Positions 7,669 to 15,738 of a stretch of DNA of 37,187 bases are shown here, one piece after another; position 1 is the first letter of the stretch, and each line of letters starts with the position of its first letter. A model generated the notes under the pieces. It did no database searches. It worked only from the letters and a program-made list of their open reading frames with translations, and was not told the DNA's origin. The DNA is from Paenalcaligenes sp035302345 (GTDB taxonomy: Bacteria; Pseudomonadota; Gammaproteobacteria; Burkholderiales; Burkholderiaceae_B). The stretch lies in NCBI GenBank assembly GCA_035302345.1, contig DATGSS010000047.1:1-37187 (forward strand), given 5' to 3'. The translations under genes were made by a program, and so were the position numbers.

Positions 7669-8721
7669 TCACGGCCACAAAGTTGCTCCTGTAGGGGTGT
7701 GTAGCTCGTTCTGCCAAGCTGATTGAATGGCAGTGACCAATGAGTCCGGCAAAGGGACATAATGCAAATCCAAAGCCGTTTGTTGGCCATGGTGAAATAC
7801 CCAATCGAAAAATGACAGTACGGCCTTGCCTCGGGCAGGATTTTTTTGAGTTGTTTTAACCAAGATAAAAGAGGCCGCCGTGATCGGCCAAGAATCAGTC
7901 CCAGCAACATCCGTCAGAACGACCCCAAAACCCGGGGTACCCTCCCAGTCTGCTTGTGAGGCAGCGGCTGTAAAGCTCTGTTCGTCAGGCGCCACAAAGT
8001 TTCCTGCCTTGTTTTCCAAATAAGTCCAAGCCAACTCGTTTTGAACAGCATAGGCATACTCGAGATAACCAATGGAATAATTTAACTGCCGCACATAGGC
8101 AGCAACCCCCTCGTTGCCTTTACCGCCCTGGCCTACCGGCCACTTTACGGCCTTGCCTACCCCGACCTGTGAATTCCATTGGGCAGACACCTTAGCTAGG
8201 TAGTCTGTCCAATTAAAAGTGGTTCCTGAACCGTCTGAGCGATGTACAACCACTATAGACCGCGCAGGCAAAGATAAGTCAGGATTCACCGCTTGAATGG
8301 CGGGATCATCCCAGTGGGTAATTTTGCCTAAATAAATATCAGCCAACAGCGGGCCTGTCAGACGCAGTTGACCGGGTTTAATGCCTGGTAAATTGACCAC
8401 TGGCACAATACCGCCGATAACTGCGGGAAATTGAAGTAGTTGTTCTTTTTGCAGTTCCTGCCCAGTCATGGGGTCATCAGTCGCGCCAAATGCGACTGTA
8501 CCCACAATAATTTGCTGCTGCCCACCGCCAGAACCTATTGATTGGTAATTAACCTGCTTTGAGCTCTCTTGATGGTATTCGGCAGCCCACTTTGCATAAA
8601 CTGGATACGGCAAAGATGCCCCAGCACCAGTGATATTCACAGCGTGAGCTGTCGATGCAAACAGCGCCAGCAGCGTCATCAACGTCAGCAGCAAAGGACC
8701 AGGAAAAGATTTGATTTGCAT
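7669..8721 (-). CDS. pstS: Periplasmic phosphate-binding protein PstS
   Basis: The 350-residue precursor has a Sec signal peptide ending in the sequence AHA, with cleavage expected after residue 27, leaving mature VNITGAGASLPYPVY. Phosphate-binding segments GSGGGQQQ and HRSDGSGTTF are present, as in PstS. It delivers phosphate to PstCAB. It is the first gene of the operon; the ATG at 8721 has only a weak ribosome-binding site. A Pho box lies about 70 bases upstream, indicating PhoB control under phosphate starvation. Confidence 0.98.
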   Translation of the reverse strand: MQIKSFPGPLLLTLMTLLALFASTAHAVNITGAGASLPYPVYAKWAAEYHQESSKQVNYQSIGSGGGQQQIIVGTVAFGATDDPMTGQELQKEQLLQFPAVIGGIVPVVNLPGIKPGQLRLTGPLLADIYLGKITHWDDPAIQAVNPDLSLPARSIVVVHRSDGSGTTFNWTDYLAKVSAQWNSQVGVGKAVKWPVGQGGKGNEGVAAYVRQLNYSIGYLEYAYAVQNELAWTYLENKAGNFVAPDEQSFTAAASQADWEGTPGFGVVLTDVAGTDSWPITAASFILVKTTQKNPARGKAVLSFFDWVFHHGQQTALDLHYVPLPDSLVTAIQSAWQNELHTPTGATLWP

Positions 8722-8789
8722 AAATACAGTAGCACTACCATGGCTGGCAGCGAGTGAAAGCTTAGTTGTCTATAGGATATTAAATCAAT

Positions 8790-8808
8790 ATGACACTATG
8801 ATGACAAG
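8790..8808 (-). promoter_or_regulatory. Pho box (PhoB binding site) upstream of pstS
   Basis: The minus strand reads CTTGTCATCATAGTGTCAT, two TGTCAT half-sites repeated every 11 bases, as in the direct-repeat PhoB consensus. A -10-like TATCCT lies at 8779-8774, ten bases downstream, the spacing seen when a Pho box replaces the -35; TATAGA at 8774-8769 is an alternative. Confidence 0.85.
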
Positions 8809-8859
8809 AAACTAAAACCAGACACATCAAGGCGCTGATTGATGGACTATAATTAGTGC

Positions 8860-9642
8860 TCAGAGATTGAAATGCTTGCGGTAACGCTCATCCATAAACC
8901 CTAAATCGAGCAAAATAGGAAAATCAGCCGTATTAAAATCCGGATCCCAGGCCGGCGCACCACAAATGACTGCACCCAAGTTGAGGTAGCCCTTGATGAG
9001 TGGTGGAATACGAGCAGGCAAGGTGCTATTGAGCTTTTCTACAGGATAGCGATGGATGGGTTGCAAACGAGGCATGTGGTTATGCTTGGCCATGCTGTCT
9101 TGGGTGTGTCGCCAGACCTCGGCGGCAGTCACCCCATCATCACGCAAGCTAACACTGGCACACCCTAATAAATAACGATATCCGCCGGCGCGCATGATGG
9201 CTGCAATACCAGACCACAAAAGCATGATGACCCGCCCGGTACGGTAATTAGCATGAATACATGAACGCCCTACCTCGACCAAACTCTGACGAATATCTAG
9301 TAAAGGGTCGAGATTAAATTCTTGTTCTGAATAGTACCCACCGGCCGCCACAGCACTTTCAGGGGTGAGCAATCGATAAGTACCTACCACTTGCTCGGTG
9401 TTTCTATCAACCACCATAAAATGCTCGCACCAACTGTCAAAATGGTCGCTATCCAACCCCTGCTCGGCATCTGGAAATACCGCATGTAACTCTTCGGTGA
9501 AAATATCATAACGCAGCCGTTGCACTGCCTGTAGATCGGCAGCCGTAGCGGCAAGACGTAGTTGCAAGCCATCCTTGTCATCGTCTTGCCATAAAGCTTG
9601 ACTACGAAGGTTGGCAAAACGAGAAGGTGCTAATTCGAGCAT
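8860..9642 (-). CDS. GNAT-superfamily acyltransferase of the OlsB / hemolysin-like family
   Basis: The protein of about 260 residues resembles OlsB-type N-acyltransferases, which move a 3-hydroxy fatty acid from acyl carrier protein to the alpha-amino group of ornithine to make lyso-ornithine lipid. Recognisable segments are LRYDIFTEEL near the N-terminus, VEVGRSCIHANYR and the AGGYRYLLGCASV core. I chose ATG 9642 because AGGGG precedes it by seven bases; an in-frame GTG at 9672 lacks such a site. It follows glmM by about 60 bases and probably shares its transcript. The OlsA partner that completes ornithine lipid is not in the window, so the substrate is inferred. Ornithine lipids often replace phospholipids under phosphate limitation, which makes its position beside pst suggestive, but the Pho box lies downstream of this gene. 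Confidence 0.8.
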   Translation of the reverse strand: MLELAPSRFANLRSQALWQDDDKDGLQLRLAATAADLQAVQRLRYDIFTEELHAVFPDAEQGLDSDHFDSWCEHFMVVDRNTEQVVGTYRLLTPESAVAAGGYYSEQEFNLDPLLDIRQSLVEVGRSCIHANYRTGRVIMLLWSGIAAIMRAGGYRYLLGCASVSLRDDGVTAAEVWRHTQDSMAKHNHMPRLQPIHRYPVEKLNSTLPARIPPLIKGYLNLGAVICGAPAWDPDFNTADFPILLDLGFMDERYRKHFNL

Positions 9643-9702
9643 GGCATAACCCCTGTTTTTCTGCTTTTGCACAGCACAAGCTAATAAGCCCTTGTTCTCA
9701 TA

Positions 9703-11046
9703 TTACATTTTATTGGTCGCATCTAAAAGTGTGCTCATCGCCTCTTTTAGCATTTTAGTGTTTTCTGCCTCGACCATAATACGTAGTTTGGGTTCGGTAC
9801 CTGAGGGACGAATTAACACGCGACCACTTTGACCTAATTGGGCCTCGACCTGTTCTTTGGCCTGCATAAGCGGACCATGGGTTGTCCAATCGCGGCCGCG
9901 TTCCCATTCAATATTTTCCATATGTTGGGGGTACATTGTTAAATCAGCAACCAGCTCAGCCAAGGAGCATTGGTGGTGACGCATCGAGGTCAGAATTTGT
10001 AATGCAGCAATTATACCGTCTCCGGTAGTGTGGTTATCCAAGCACAGGATATGTCCCGAGCTCTCGCCCCCGTAATGCCAGCCGCGCTCGCGCAGCTGCT
10101 CAAGTACATAACGGTCTCCAACCTGAGCGCGTACAAAATCCACGCCCAGCGCATTCAGTCTGTGCTCTAGCCCCAAATTTGACATCAATGTGCCAACCAC
10201 ACCTGGAACCTTTTGGCTAAGCATGCGATCACGCACGATCATGTAAAGCAGTTCATCACCGTTATAAACACGCCCCCCTCGATCAACCATCTGTAATCGA
10301 TCAGCATCACCATCTAGAGCAATGCCCAGGTCAGCGCTGTATTTTTGCACAACGGACAATAAGTGCTGAGGATGAAGAGCACCTACGCCCTCGTTAATAT
10401 TGAAACCATTGGGCGAGCAACCAATTTCAACAACCTCGGCCCCCAGCTCACGGAAAACAAATGGAGCAATGTGGTAGGCAGCCCCGTGCGCTGCATCAAC
10501 GACGATCTTGAAACCAGAGAGGTTGAGATCATTAGGGAAAGTACTTTTACAAAACTCAATGTAGCGACCAGCGGCGTCAGTGATGCGCGATGCACGCCCT
10601 AATTTATCTGAGGATACACAGCCAATAGGCTCATCCAGATGCTGCTCAATTGCTAGCTCGACCTCATCGGGCAATTTCATACCTTGGGCCGAAAAAAACT
10701 TGATTCCATTATCGTAATAGGGATTATGGGATGCGCTAATGACAATGCCTGCGCTCAGCCGTAATGTACTTGTCAGATAGGCTACTGCAGGCGTTGGTAC
10801 TGGGCCTGCCAATAGCACATCAACACCCGCAGCGGATAAGCCCGCCTCAAGGGCTGATTCGAGCATATAACCCGAGATTCGCGTGTCTTTACCAATTACA
10901 ACTGTAGGTCGTGCTGTCGTGTGTTGCTCTTGAGCAAGCACTACCCCTGCTGCATAACCCAAACGCAGGGCAAACTCAGCATTAATCAGCTGCCCACCCA
11001 CTACGCCACGGATACCGTCCGTGCCAAAATATTTTTTTGTCGTCAT
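9703..11046 (-). CDS. glmM: Phosphoglucosamine mutase
   Basis: GlmM converts glucosamine-6-phosphate to glucosamine-1-phosphate for UDP-GlcNAc, peptidoglycan and lipopolysaccharide. The 447-residue protein starts with KYFGTDGIRG, has the phospho-serine loop ISASHNP with active S106, the magnesium loop DGDADR (245-250), the sugar-binding GGESSGH and the phosphate-binding RPSGTEPKLR near the C-terminus. Its ATG overlaps the stop of folP by four bases (ATGA), so translation is probably coupled. The folP-glmM pair behind ftsH is a widely conserved order. Confidence 0.98.
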   Translation of the reverse strand: MTTKKYFGTDGIRGVVGGQLINAEFALRLGYAAGVVLAQEQHTTARPTVVIGKDTRISGYMLESALEAGLSAAGVDVLLAGPVPTPAVAYLTSTLRLSAGIVISASHNPYYDNGIKFFSAQGMKLPDEVELAIEQHLDEPIGCVSSDKLGRASRITDAAGRYIEFCKSTFPNDLNLSGFKIVVDAAHGAAYHIAPFVFRELGAEVVEIGCSPNGFNINEGVGALHPQHLLSVVQKYSADLGIALDGDADRLQMVDRGGRVYNGDELLYMIVRDRMLSQKVPGVVGTLMSNLGLEHRLNALGVDFVRAQVGDRYVLEQLRERGWHYGGESSGHILCLDNHTTGDGIIAALQILTSMRHHQCSLAELVADLTMYPQHMENIEWERGRDWTTHGPLMQAKEQVEAQLGQSGRVLIRPSGTEPKLRIMVEAENTKMLKEAMSTLLDATNKM

Positions 11047-11882
11047 AATTCAGAAGGATCCTGAGTTGCTAACCAAACATTTAACGCATCACGGGCAGCA
11101 GCGACATCATGCATACGGACAACAGCAGCGCCACGTGCTACAGCTGCTAGCATGCCAGCGATGCTGCCAACCATGCGATCATTTACAGGGCGCCCGGTAA
11201 CCTGCCCAATCATCCCCTTTCTAGATAAAGCAATCAACCAAGGCAAACCATCAATATCCAACTGCTTGAAATCGCGCAGCAAGGTATAGTTATGCTGCAC
11301 AGTTTTGCCAAACCCCAGACCGGGGTCTAGCATCATGCGTTGGTCACTGACGCCTAATGCACGTAAAGCTTGTACCTGTTTATGCAAAAAGTCTCGTACT
11401 TGGGCTTTGAGATCGTCATAAACGGGGTTTTGTTGCATGGTTCGGGGCTCGCCCCGCATGTGCATGATACACAAACCACATTGGCTCTGGGCAACAACCT
11501 GGCGGGCTGCAGCAGTCCTAAAGCCACTAATGTCATTAATAATATCCGCCCCTGCGTCCAGCACAACACGCATGACCTCGGGTTTAAAAGTGTCAATGGA
11601 AATAGGCACGTCGAGACTGCGCAACCCCTCGATAACAGGCAAAAGTCGCTGTAACTCAGTATCCAAGGGGACGGGCTCGGCACCGGGGCGAGACGATTCG
11701 CCGCCGATATCCAGGATATCTGCTCCTTGGGCAATTAGATCCCTAGCATGTGCAACGGCATGATCGGCAGCTAAGTACTTTTGCCCATCAGAAAAAGAGT
11801 CGGGGGTAACATTAACGATACCCATGAGTAACGGGCGCTCGAGTGAAAGCTCGAAGCGCCCGCAAAGCCAATAATTATTCAT
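11043..11882 (-). CDS. folP: Dihydropteroate synthase
   Basis: FolP joins p-aminobenzoate to dihydropterin pyrophosphate in folate synthesis and is the sulfonamide target. The 279-residue TIM-barrel protein shows NVTPDSFSDG (24-33), DIGGESSRPGA (58-68), and further on DPGLGFGKT and SRKGMIG, all in the family's order. It follows ftsH after 24 bases and overlaps glmM by four. No clear Shine-Dalgarno sequence precedes ATG 11882, so coupling to ftsH translation is plausible. No usual resistance-type insertion is evident in the pterin or sulfa loops by eye. Confidence 0.98.
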   Translation of the reverse strand: MNNYWLCGRFELSLERPLLMGIVNVTPDSFSDGQKYLAADHAVAHARDLIAQGADILDIGGESSRPGAEPVPLDTELQRLLPVIEGLRSLDVPISIDTFKPEVMRVVLDAGADIINDISGFRTAAARQVVAQSQCGLCIMHMRGEPRTMQQNPVYDDLKAQVRDFLHKQVQALRALGVSDQRMMLDPGLGFGKTVQHNYTLLRDFKQLDIDGLPWLIALSRKGMIGQVTGRPVNDRMVGSIAGMLAAVARGAAVVRMHDVAAARDALNVWLATQDPSEL

Positions 11883-11906
11883 GCGAAATACTACACACAG
11901 ATATAT

Positions 11907-13826
11907 TTAGACAGGCGAGGTCGCAGGCTTATCGTCTGCGGAATCTCCGTCATCTGATTTTACCCCATCTGCTGGCGGTGTTCTATCTGTTTGATTGCCA
12001 CCTCCACTGTCAGAGTAATCTTTGGGTGGACGTGGTGGACGCCCGGCCATGATGTCGTCAATTTGCTCGGCATCGATGGTTTCCCACTCGAGCAGAGCTT
12101 GTGCCATGGCTTCCATCTTGTCGCGGTTATCCTCGATGAGGTCGCGTGCAATCGTGTATTGTTCATCGATGATGCTGCGGATCTCGCGATCAACTTTTTG
12201 CATCGTATCTTCGGACAAGGCGTTGCCTTTGCCAATACTGCGGCCTAAGAAAACCTCTTCGTCATTTTCAACATAAACCATGGGCCCCAAGCTATCGGTC
12301 ATACCGTAGCGGGTGACGATGTCTCGTGCTAGTTGTGTCGCACGCTCAAAGTCGTTGGATGCTCCGGTAGTCATCTGATTCATAAAGACTTCTTCGGCAA
12401 TTCTGCCCCCAAAAAGAACCGCGATCATGTTGAGCAAGCGTTCTTTGTCCATGCTGTAGCGGTCAGTTTCGGGCAACTGCATGGTTACACCCAAGGCGCG
12501 ACCACGTGGAATGATGGTGACCTTGTGTACGGGGTCAGTTTTGGGCAGCATGCGCGCAACCAATGCGTGACCAGCCTCGTGGTAAGCAGTGTTGCGGCGC
12601 TCTTCCTCGGGCATGATCATGGAACGGCGCTCGGCACCCATGATGATCTTGTCCTTGGCCTGCTCGAAGTCTTGCATGTCAACAGTGCGGCCATTGCGAC
12701 GTGCCGCAAACAGTGCAGCCTCGTTGACCAGGTTAGCCAAATCAGCCCCTGAAAATCCGGGTGTGCCACGCGCTAAAATATGCGCATCGACATTATTGGC
12801 CAAGGGAACCTTGCGCATGTGTACGTGCAAGATTTGCTCACGGCCACGAATGTCCGGCAGACCGACGACAACCTGGCGGTCAAAACGGCCAGGACGTAAT
12901 AGCGCTGGGTCAAGTACGTCAGGACGGTTGGTAGCCGCAATGACTAAGACGCCCTCGCCGCTCTCAAAGCCGTCCATCTCAACTAATAGTTGGTTAAGCG
13001 TTTGTTCGCGTTCGTCGTTACCACCACCCAGGCCTGCACCACGTTGGCGCCCAACCGCATCGATTTCATCAATAAAGATAATGCATGGGGCTTGCTTTTT
13101 GGCCTGCTCGAACATATCACGAACACGCGCTGCACCGACCCCTACGAACATCTCGACAAAGTCGGAACCTGAAATGGTAAAGAAGGGAACCTTGGCCTCG
13201 CCAGCAATGGCACGAGCCAAAAGAGTTTTACCGGTCCCGGGAGGGCCTACCATGAGGGTTCCACGGGGAATACGGCCACCAAGACGTTGAAAGCGTGATG
13301 GATCACGCAAGAAATCAACCAGTTCTTGGACGTCTTCTTTGGCCTCGTCGCAACCCGCTACATCAACAAAAGTAACGTTGTTGCTGTTTTCGTCTATCAT
13401 GCGCGCGCGGGACTTGCCGAAACTAAAGGCGCCCCCTTTGCCGCCACCCTGCATTTGCCGCATGAAGAAAATCCACACCCCAATCAGCAATAGCATGGGG
13501 AACCAAGAAATAAAGATGCTGGTCAGGAAAGAGGGCTCTTCGCGAGCTTTACCAGAGACCTGAACCCCAGATTTGACGAGCTCGGGCACCATCCACAAGT
13601 CACCCGGCGATGTAATAGTATAAGAACGACCACCCTCAGGCGTGACATGCAGGGTATCGCCCTGGATGTCTACCTTGGTGATTTTGCCCGCACGGGCATC
13701 GTCCATAAACTGCGTATAGGTTACTGCATCAGTGGCCGCGGGACGCCCATCAAACTGCTTGAAAACAGTGAAAAGCACCAACGCGATGACCATCCATATG
13801 GCCACCTTTGAAAATGAGTTGTTCAA
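11907..13826 (-). CDS. ftsH: ATP-dependent zinc metalloprotease FtsH
   Basis: FtsH is the essential membrane AAA+ protease that removes misfolded membrane proteins and regulators. Numbered from the start chosen here, it has two membrane segments (about 8-23 and 102-123), Walker A GPPGTGKT (194-201), Walker B IIFIDE (249-254), and the protease zinc motif HEAGH (416-420) with third ligand D492. The open frame begins at TTG 13832, which directly abuts AGGAGG and so cannot be the start; TTG 13826, six bases after AGGAGG, is ideally spaced and yields MNNSFSKV, as I recall for Burkholderiales FtsH. The protein is then 639 residues, a normal length. It follows rlmE by about 90 bases. Confidence 0.97.
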   Translation of the reverse strand: MNNSFSKVAIWMVIALVLFTVFKQFDGRPAATDAVTYTQFMDDARAGKITKVDIQGDTLHVTPEGGRSYTITSPGDLWMVPELVKSGVQVSGKAREEPSFLTSIFISWFPMLLLIGVWIFFMRQMQGGGKGGAFSFGKSRARMIDENSNNVTFVDVAGCDEAKEDVQELVDFLRDPSRFQRLGGRIPRGTLMVGPPGTGKTLLARAIAGEAKVPFFTISGSDFVEMFVGVGAARVRDMFEQAKKQAPCIIFIDEIDAVGRQRGAGLGGGNDEREQTLNQLLVEMDGFESGEGVLVIAATNRPDVLDPALLRPGRFDRQVVVGLPDIRGREQILHVHMRKVPLANNVDAHILARGTPGFSGADLANLVNEAALFAARRNGRTVDMQDFEQAKDKIIMGAERRSMIMPEEERRNTAYHEAGHALVARMLPKTDPVHKVTIIPRGRALGVTMQLPETDRYSMDKERLLNMIAVLFGGRIAEEVFMNQMTTGASNDFERATQLARDIVTRYGMTDSLGPMVYVENDEEVFLGRSIGKGNALSEDTMQKVDREIRSIIDEQYTIARDLIEDNRDKMEAMAQALLEWETIDAEQIDDIMAGRPPRPPKDYSDSGGGNQTDRTPPADGVKSDDGDSADDKPATSPV

Positions 13827-13920
13827 CGCCAACCTCCTGCTAAGTCTAACTTGGCCGATCTAGGCCTAAGTGCGTTATACAGTCATTCTACCTGAAAACC
13901 AGGGCTACGTTTTAAAAGTT

Positions 13921-14556
13921 TTAAATCTTTGGACTTCTACCTACCAGGAAGACCTCTGCAGAACTATCACGTGATGACTGTGGCTTGCGCACCTGGACGC
14001 GCTTGAATTGCTGTTTGAATGCCTCGACAATTTGCGCGTAGCCGCGCCCATGAAAGGTCTTTACTATGAGAGCCCCATTGGGACGTAAATGTTCCCGAGC
14101 AAAGTCCAAGGCCAGTTCGCATAAATGCTCTACACGTGCTGCATCCGCAACCGCAATACCTGATAGATTAGGGGCCATATCGGATAACACAAGATCAACC
14201 TTTTGCCCACCTAAGGTTTTTTCGAGCGCATCCAGTACCTCTTGCTCACGAAAATCGCCTAAAATGAAATCTACCCCATCGATGGGATCCATTGGCAATA
14301 TGTCCAACGCCACAATACGGCCGTTGATTTGCCCGTTGTCCTCTATAAGGCGTTCACGGGCGACCTGAGACCAGCTGCCAGGCGCAGCGCCTAAGTCGAC
14401 CACAATGTTACCTTTATGCAACAGATTCTCTGCTGCCAGGATTTCAATTAGTTTGAATGCCGCGCGTGCGCGATAGCCGTGTTGCTGCGCCTTTTTAACA
14501 TAGGGGTCGTTTACATGGCGCTGCATCCAGGCATTAGAACCTTTTCGTCTACTCAT
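13921..14556 (-). CDS. rlmE: 23S rRNA 2'-O-methyltransferase (U2552), RlmE/FtsJ
   Basis: RlmE methylates U2552 in the peptidyl-transferase centre of 23S rRNA. The 211-residue protein has the SAM-binding loop DLGAAPGSW (54-62) and the catalytic tetrad K35, D126 (SDMAPN), K166 and E201, equivalent to K38-D124-K164-E199 of Escherichia coli. AAAGG lies six bases upstream of the ATG. It is the first gene of the rlmE-ftsH-folP-glmM run and is divergent from yhbY with only 24 bases between the start codons. Confidence 0.97.
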   Translation of the reverse strand: MSRRKGSNAWMQRHVNDPYVKKAQQHGYRARAAFKLIEILAAENLLHKGNIVVDLGAAPGSWSQVARERLIEDNGQINGRIVALDILPMDPIDGVDFILGDFREQEVLDALEKTLGGQKVDLVLSDMAPNLSGIAVADAARVEHLCELALDFAREHLRPNGALIVKTFHGRGYAQIVEAFKQQFKRVQVRKPQSSRDSSAEVFLVGRSPKI

Positions 14557-14567
14557 AATACCTTTAT

Positions 14568-14575
14568 CTTATACT
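14568..14575. promoter_or_regulatory. Candidate two-way -10 element between rlmE and yhbY
   Basis: The 24 bases between the two start codons contain TATACT on the plus strand (14570-14575) and the overlapping TATAAG on the minus strand (14573-14568). If used, transcripts would begin at or within a few bases of each ATG. No good -35 hexamer is visible in either direction, so this is a weak call. Confidence 0.35.
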
Positions 14576-14580
14576 TTTTT

Positions 14581-15009
14581 ATGCCAAAACTCTCTATTAC
14601 AACTTCTGAGCGTAATGAATATCGTGCTCTGGCCCATCATTTAAAACCAGTGGTGCTGGTGGGTGACCAAGGGATCACTGATGCTGTACTCAAGGAAATT
14701 GATACGCACTTACAGGCGCACCAGCTGATTAAAATTAGAATTAGCGAGGACGAACGTAGCGTCCGGCAAGCCTATTTACAGGAAATCTGTACTGCGCTTG
14801 AGGCCGAACCTATTCATCATCTGGGGAAAACGCTGACCATTTATAAGCGCAACCCCTTTAAACCTGCGTTGCTAGATAATACCCCAGATAATGAGCTACA
14901 TAATCCTTTGCGACGCGGGCGAAACGAGCCCTATACACCTAAAAAATATGCCGCCCAGGGACTAAAAAAGACCAAGTCTGGGCGGATTCAAAAGAAAAAA
15001 GGCAAATAA
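14581..15009 (+). CDS. yhbY: YhbY-family RNA-binding protein (CRM domain)
   Basis: The 142-residue protein begins with a CRS1-YhbY (CRM) domain of about 95 residues, with the characteristic LKPVVLVGDQGIT and a GxxG-like loop, and ends in a lysine-rich tail that probably contacts RNA. YhbY-type proteins associate with pre-50S ribosomal particles. The frame is open further upstream into rlmE, but ATG 14581 gives the family-typical start MPKLSITTSERNEYR; no Shine-Dalgarno sequence precedes it, and a TATACT ends five bases before, so the mRNA may be leaderless. It is convergent with greA. The neighbourhood greA-yhbY-rlmE-ftsH is conserved. Confidence 0.95.
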   Translation: MPKLSITTSERNEYRALAHHLKPVVLVGDQGITDAVLKEIDTHLQAHQLIKIRISEDERSVRQAYLQEICTALEAEPIHHLGKTLTIYKRNPFKPALLDNTPDNELHNPLRRGRNEPYTPKKYAAQGLKKTKSGRIQKKKGK

Positions 15010-15039
15010 CCACTACAAGTAGCTATTTGCTATTTGAAA

Positions 15040-15516
15040 TTAGCGGTAGCTAACCTCAATGATTTCAAACTCGCGCACGCCACCGGGGGTTTGTACCTCG
15101 GTGACATCCCCTTCGGTCTTGCCGATCAAGGCACGCGCAACAGGACTAAGCACAGAGATCTTGCCCTGTCTGATGTCAGACTCTACATCGCCCACGATTT
15201 GGTATTGCACCTCTTCTTCGCTTTCCATATCAAGTAAGGTGACAGTAGCACCAAATACTATTTGATCATTTGCGTCTAAATCTGCCGGGTCAATAATCTG
15301 CGCGTTAGACAACGTGCCTTCGAGCTCACGAATCTTGCCCTCAACAAATGCCTGACGCTCGCGTGCAGCGTCATATTCGGCGTTTTCAGACAAATCCCCT
15401 TGGGCACGAGCCTCGGCGATGGCATTAATGACATCTGGACGCTCGACAGTTTTCAAACGCTCGAGTTCGGCCTCAATGAGCTTTGCGCCCTGTACGGTGA
15501 TAGGAATAGAAGACAT
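15040..15516 (-). CDS. greA: Transcription elongation factor GreA
   Basis: GreA enters the secondary channel of RNA polymerase and stimulates cleavage of backtracked transcripts. The 158-residue protein has the N-terminal coiled coil with the tip acidic motif GDLSENAEYDAAR (residues 40-52; D41 and E44 are the functional pair) and a C-terminal FKBP-like domain ending VREFEIIEVSYR. Length and both domains are standard. Upstream lie three hairpins in 220 bases, one a strong terminator, so its expression may be attenuated. The ribosome-binding site is weak (TAGG, ten bases before ATG). Confidence 0.98.
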   Translation of the reverse strand: MSSIPITVQGAKLIEAELERLKTVERPDVINAIAEARAQGDLSENAEYDAARERQAFVEGKIRELEGTLSNAQIIDPADLDANDQIVFGATVTLLDMESEEEVQYQIVGDVESDIRQGKISVLSPVARALIGKTEGDVTEVQTPGGVREFEIIEVSYR

Positions 15517-15540
15517 AGCTAACCTAAATGAACAAGTAAA

Positions 15541-15566
15541 AGCGCTCCTAAATATTCAGGAGCGCT
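15541..15566 (-). other. Perfect hairpin in the greA leader
   Basis: Arms AGCGCTCCT and AGGAGCGCT pair perfectly over nine bases around an eight-base loop, ending 24 bases before the greA ATG. On the minus strand it is followed by TTTTA, a short T-run, so it is a weak second terminator or a leader structure. Confidence 0.7.
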
Positions 15567-15574
15567 GAATTAAT

Positions 15575-15603
15575 AAAAAAACCCTTGCCGCATGATGCGG
15601 CAA
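15575..15603 (-). terminator. Strong Rho-independent terminator between uraA and greA
   Basis: On the minus strand, arms TTGCCGCA and TGCGGCAA pair perfectly around TCA, followed by GGG and seven T. It either ends the uracil permease transcript or, if the greA promoter lies upstream of it, acts as an attenuator in the greA leader. Confidence 0.88.
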
Positions 15604-15646
15604 ATAGATAAAATTCGACGGCAAAAACAGGAAAAGTCAGAGACAG

Positions 15647-15665
15647 GCGCACCAGAGGGGTGCGC
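15647..15665 (-). other. Third hairpin in the uraA-greA gap
   Basis: Arms GCGCACC and GGTGCGC pair perfectly around a five-base loop, with no T-run. On the minus strand, TGCTAGAAT, an extended -10 match without a clear -35, lies upstream near 15697-15705 and could start a leader containing all three hairpins. Confidence 0.5.
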
Positions 15666-15738
15666 GCGAGTGAACTATGTTTTGCAAACTTAATTCTAGC
15701 ATAGCCAACTCGCGTTAGCGTAGCCTCAAACAAAAGTT

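Noticed and set aside
8825..8844. Six-base hairpin CATCAA/TTGATG after the acyltransferase gene
   Set aside because: The stem is short and followed by only four T at a distance, so it is too weak to call a terminator.
12333..13290. Long plus-strand frames opposite ftsH
   Set aside because: They are antisense shadows of a strongly conserved gene, rich in Arg, Ser and Pro, as expected from codon bias of the other strand.
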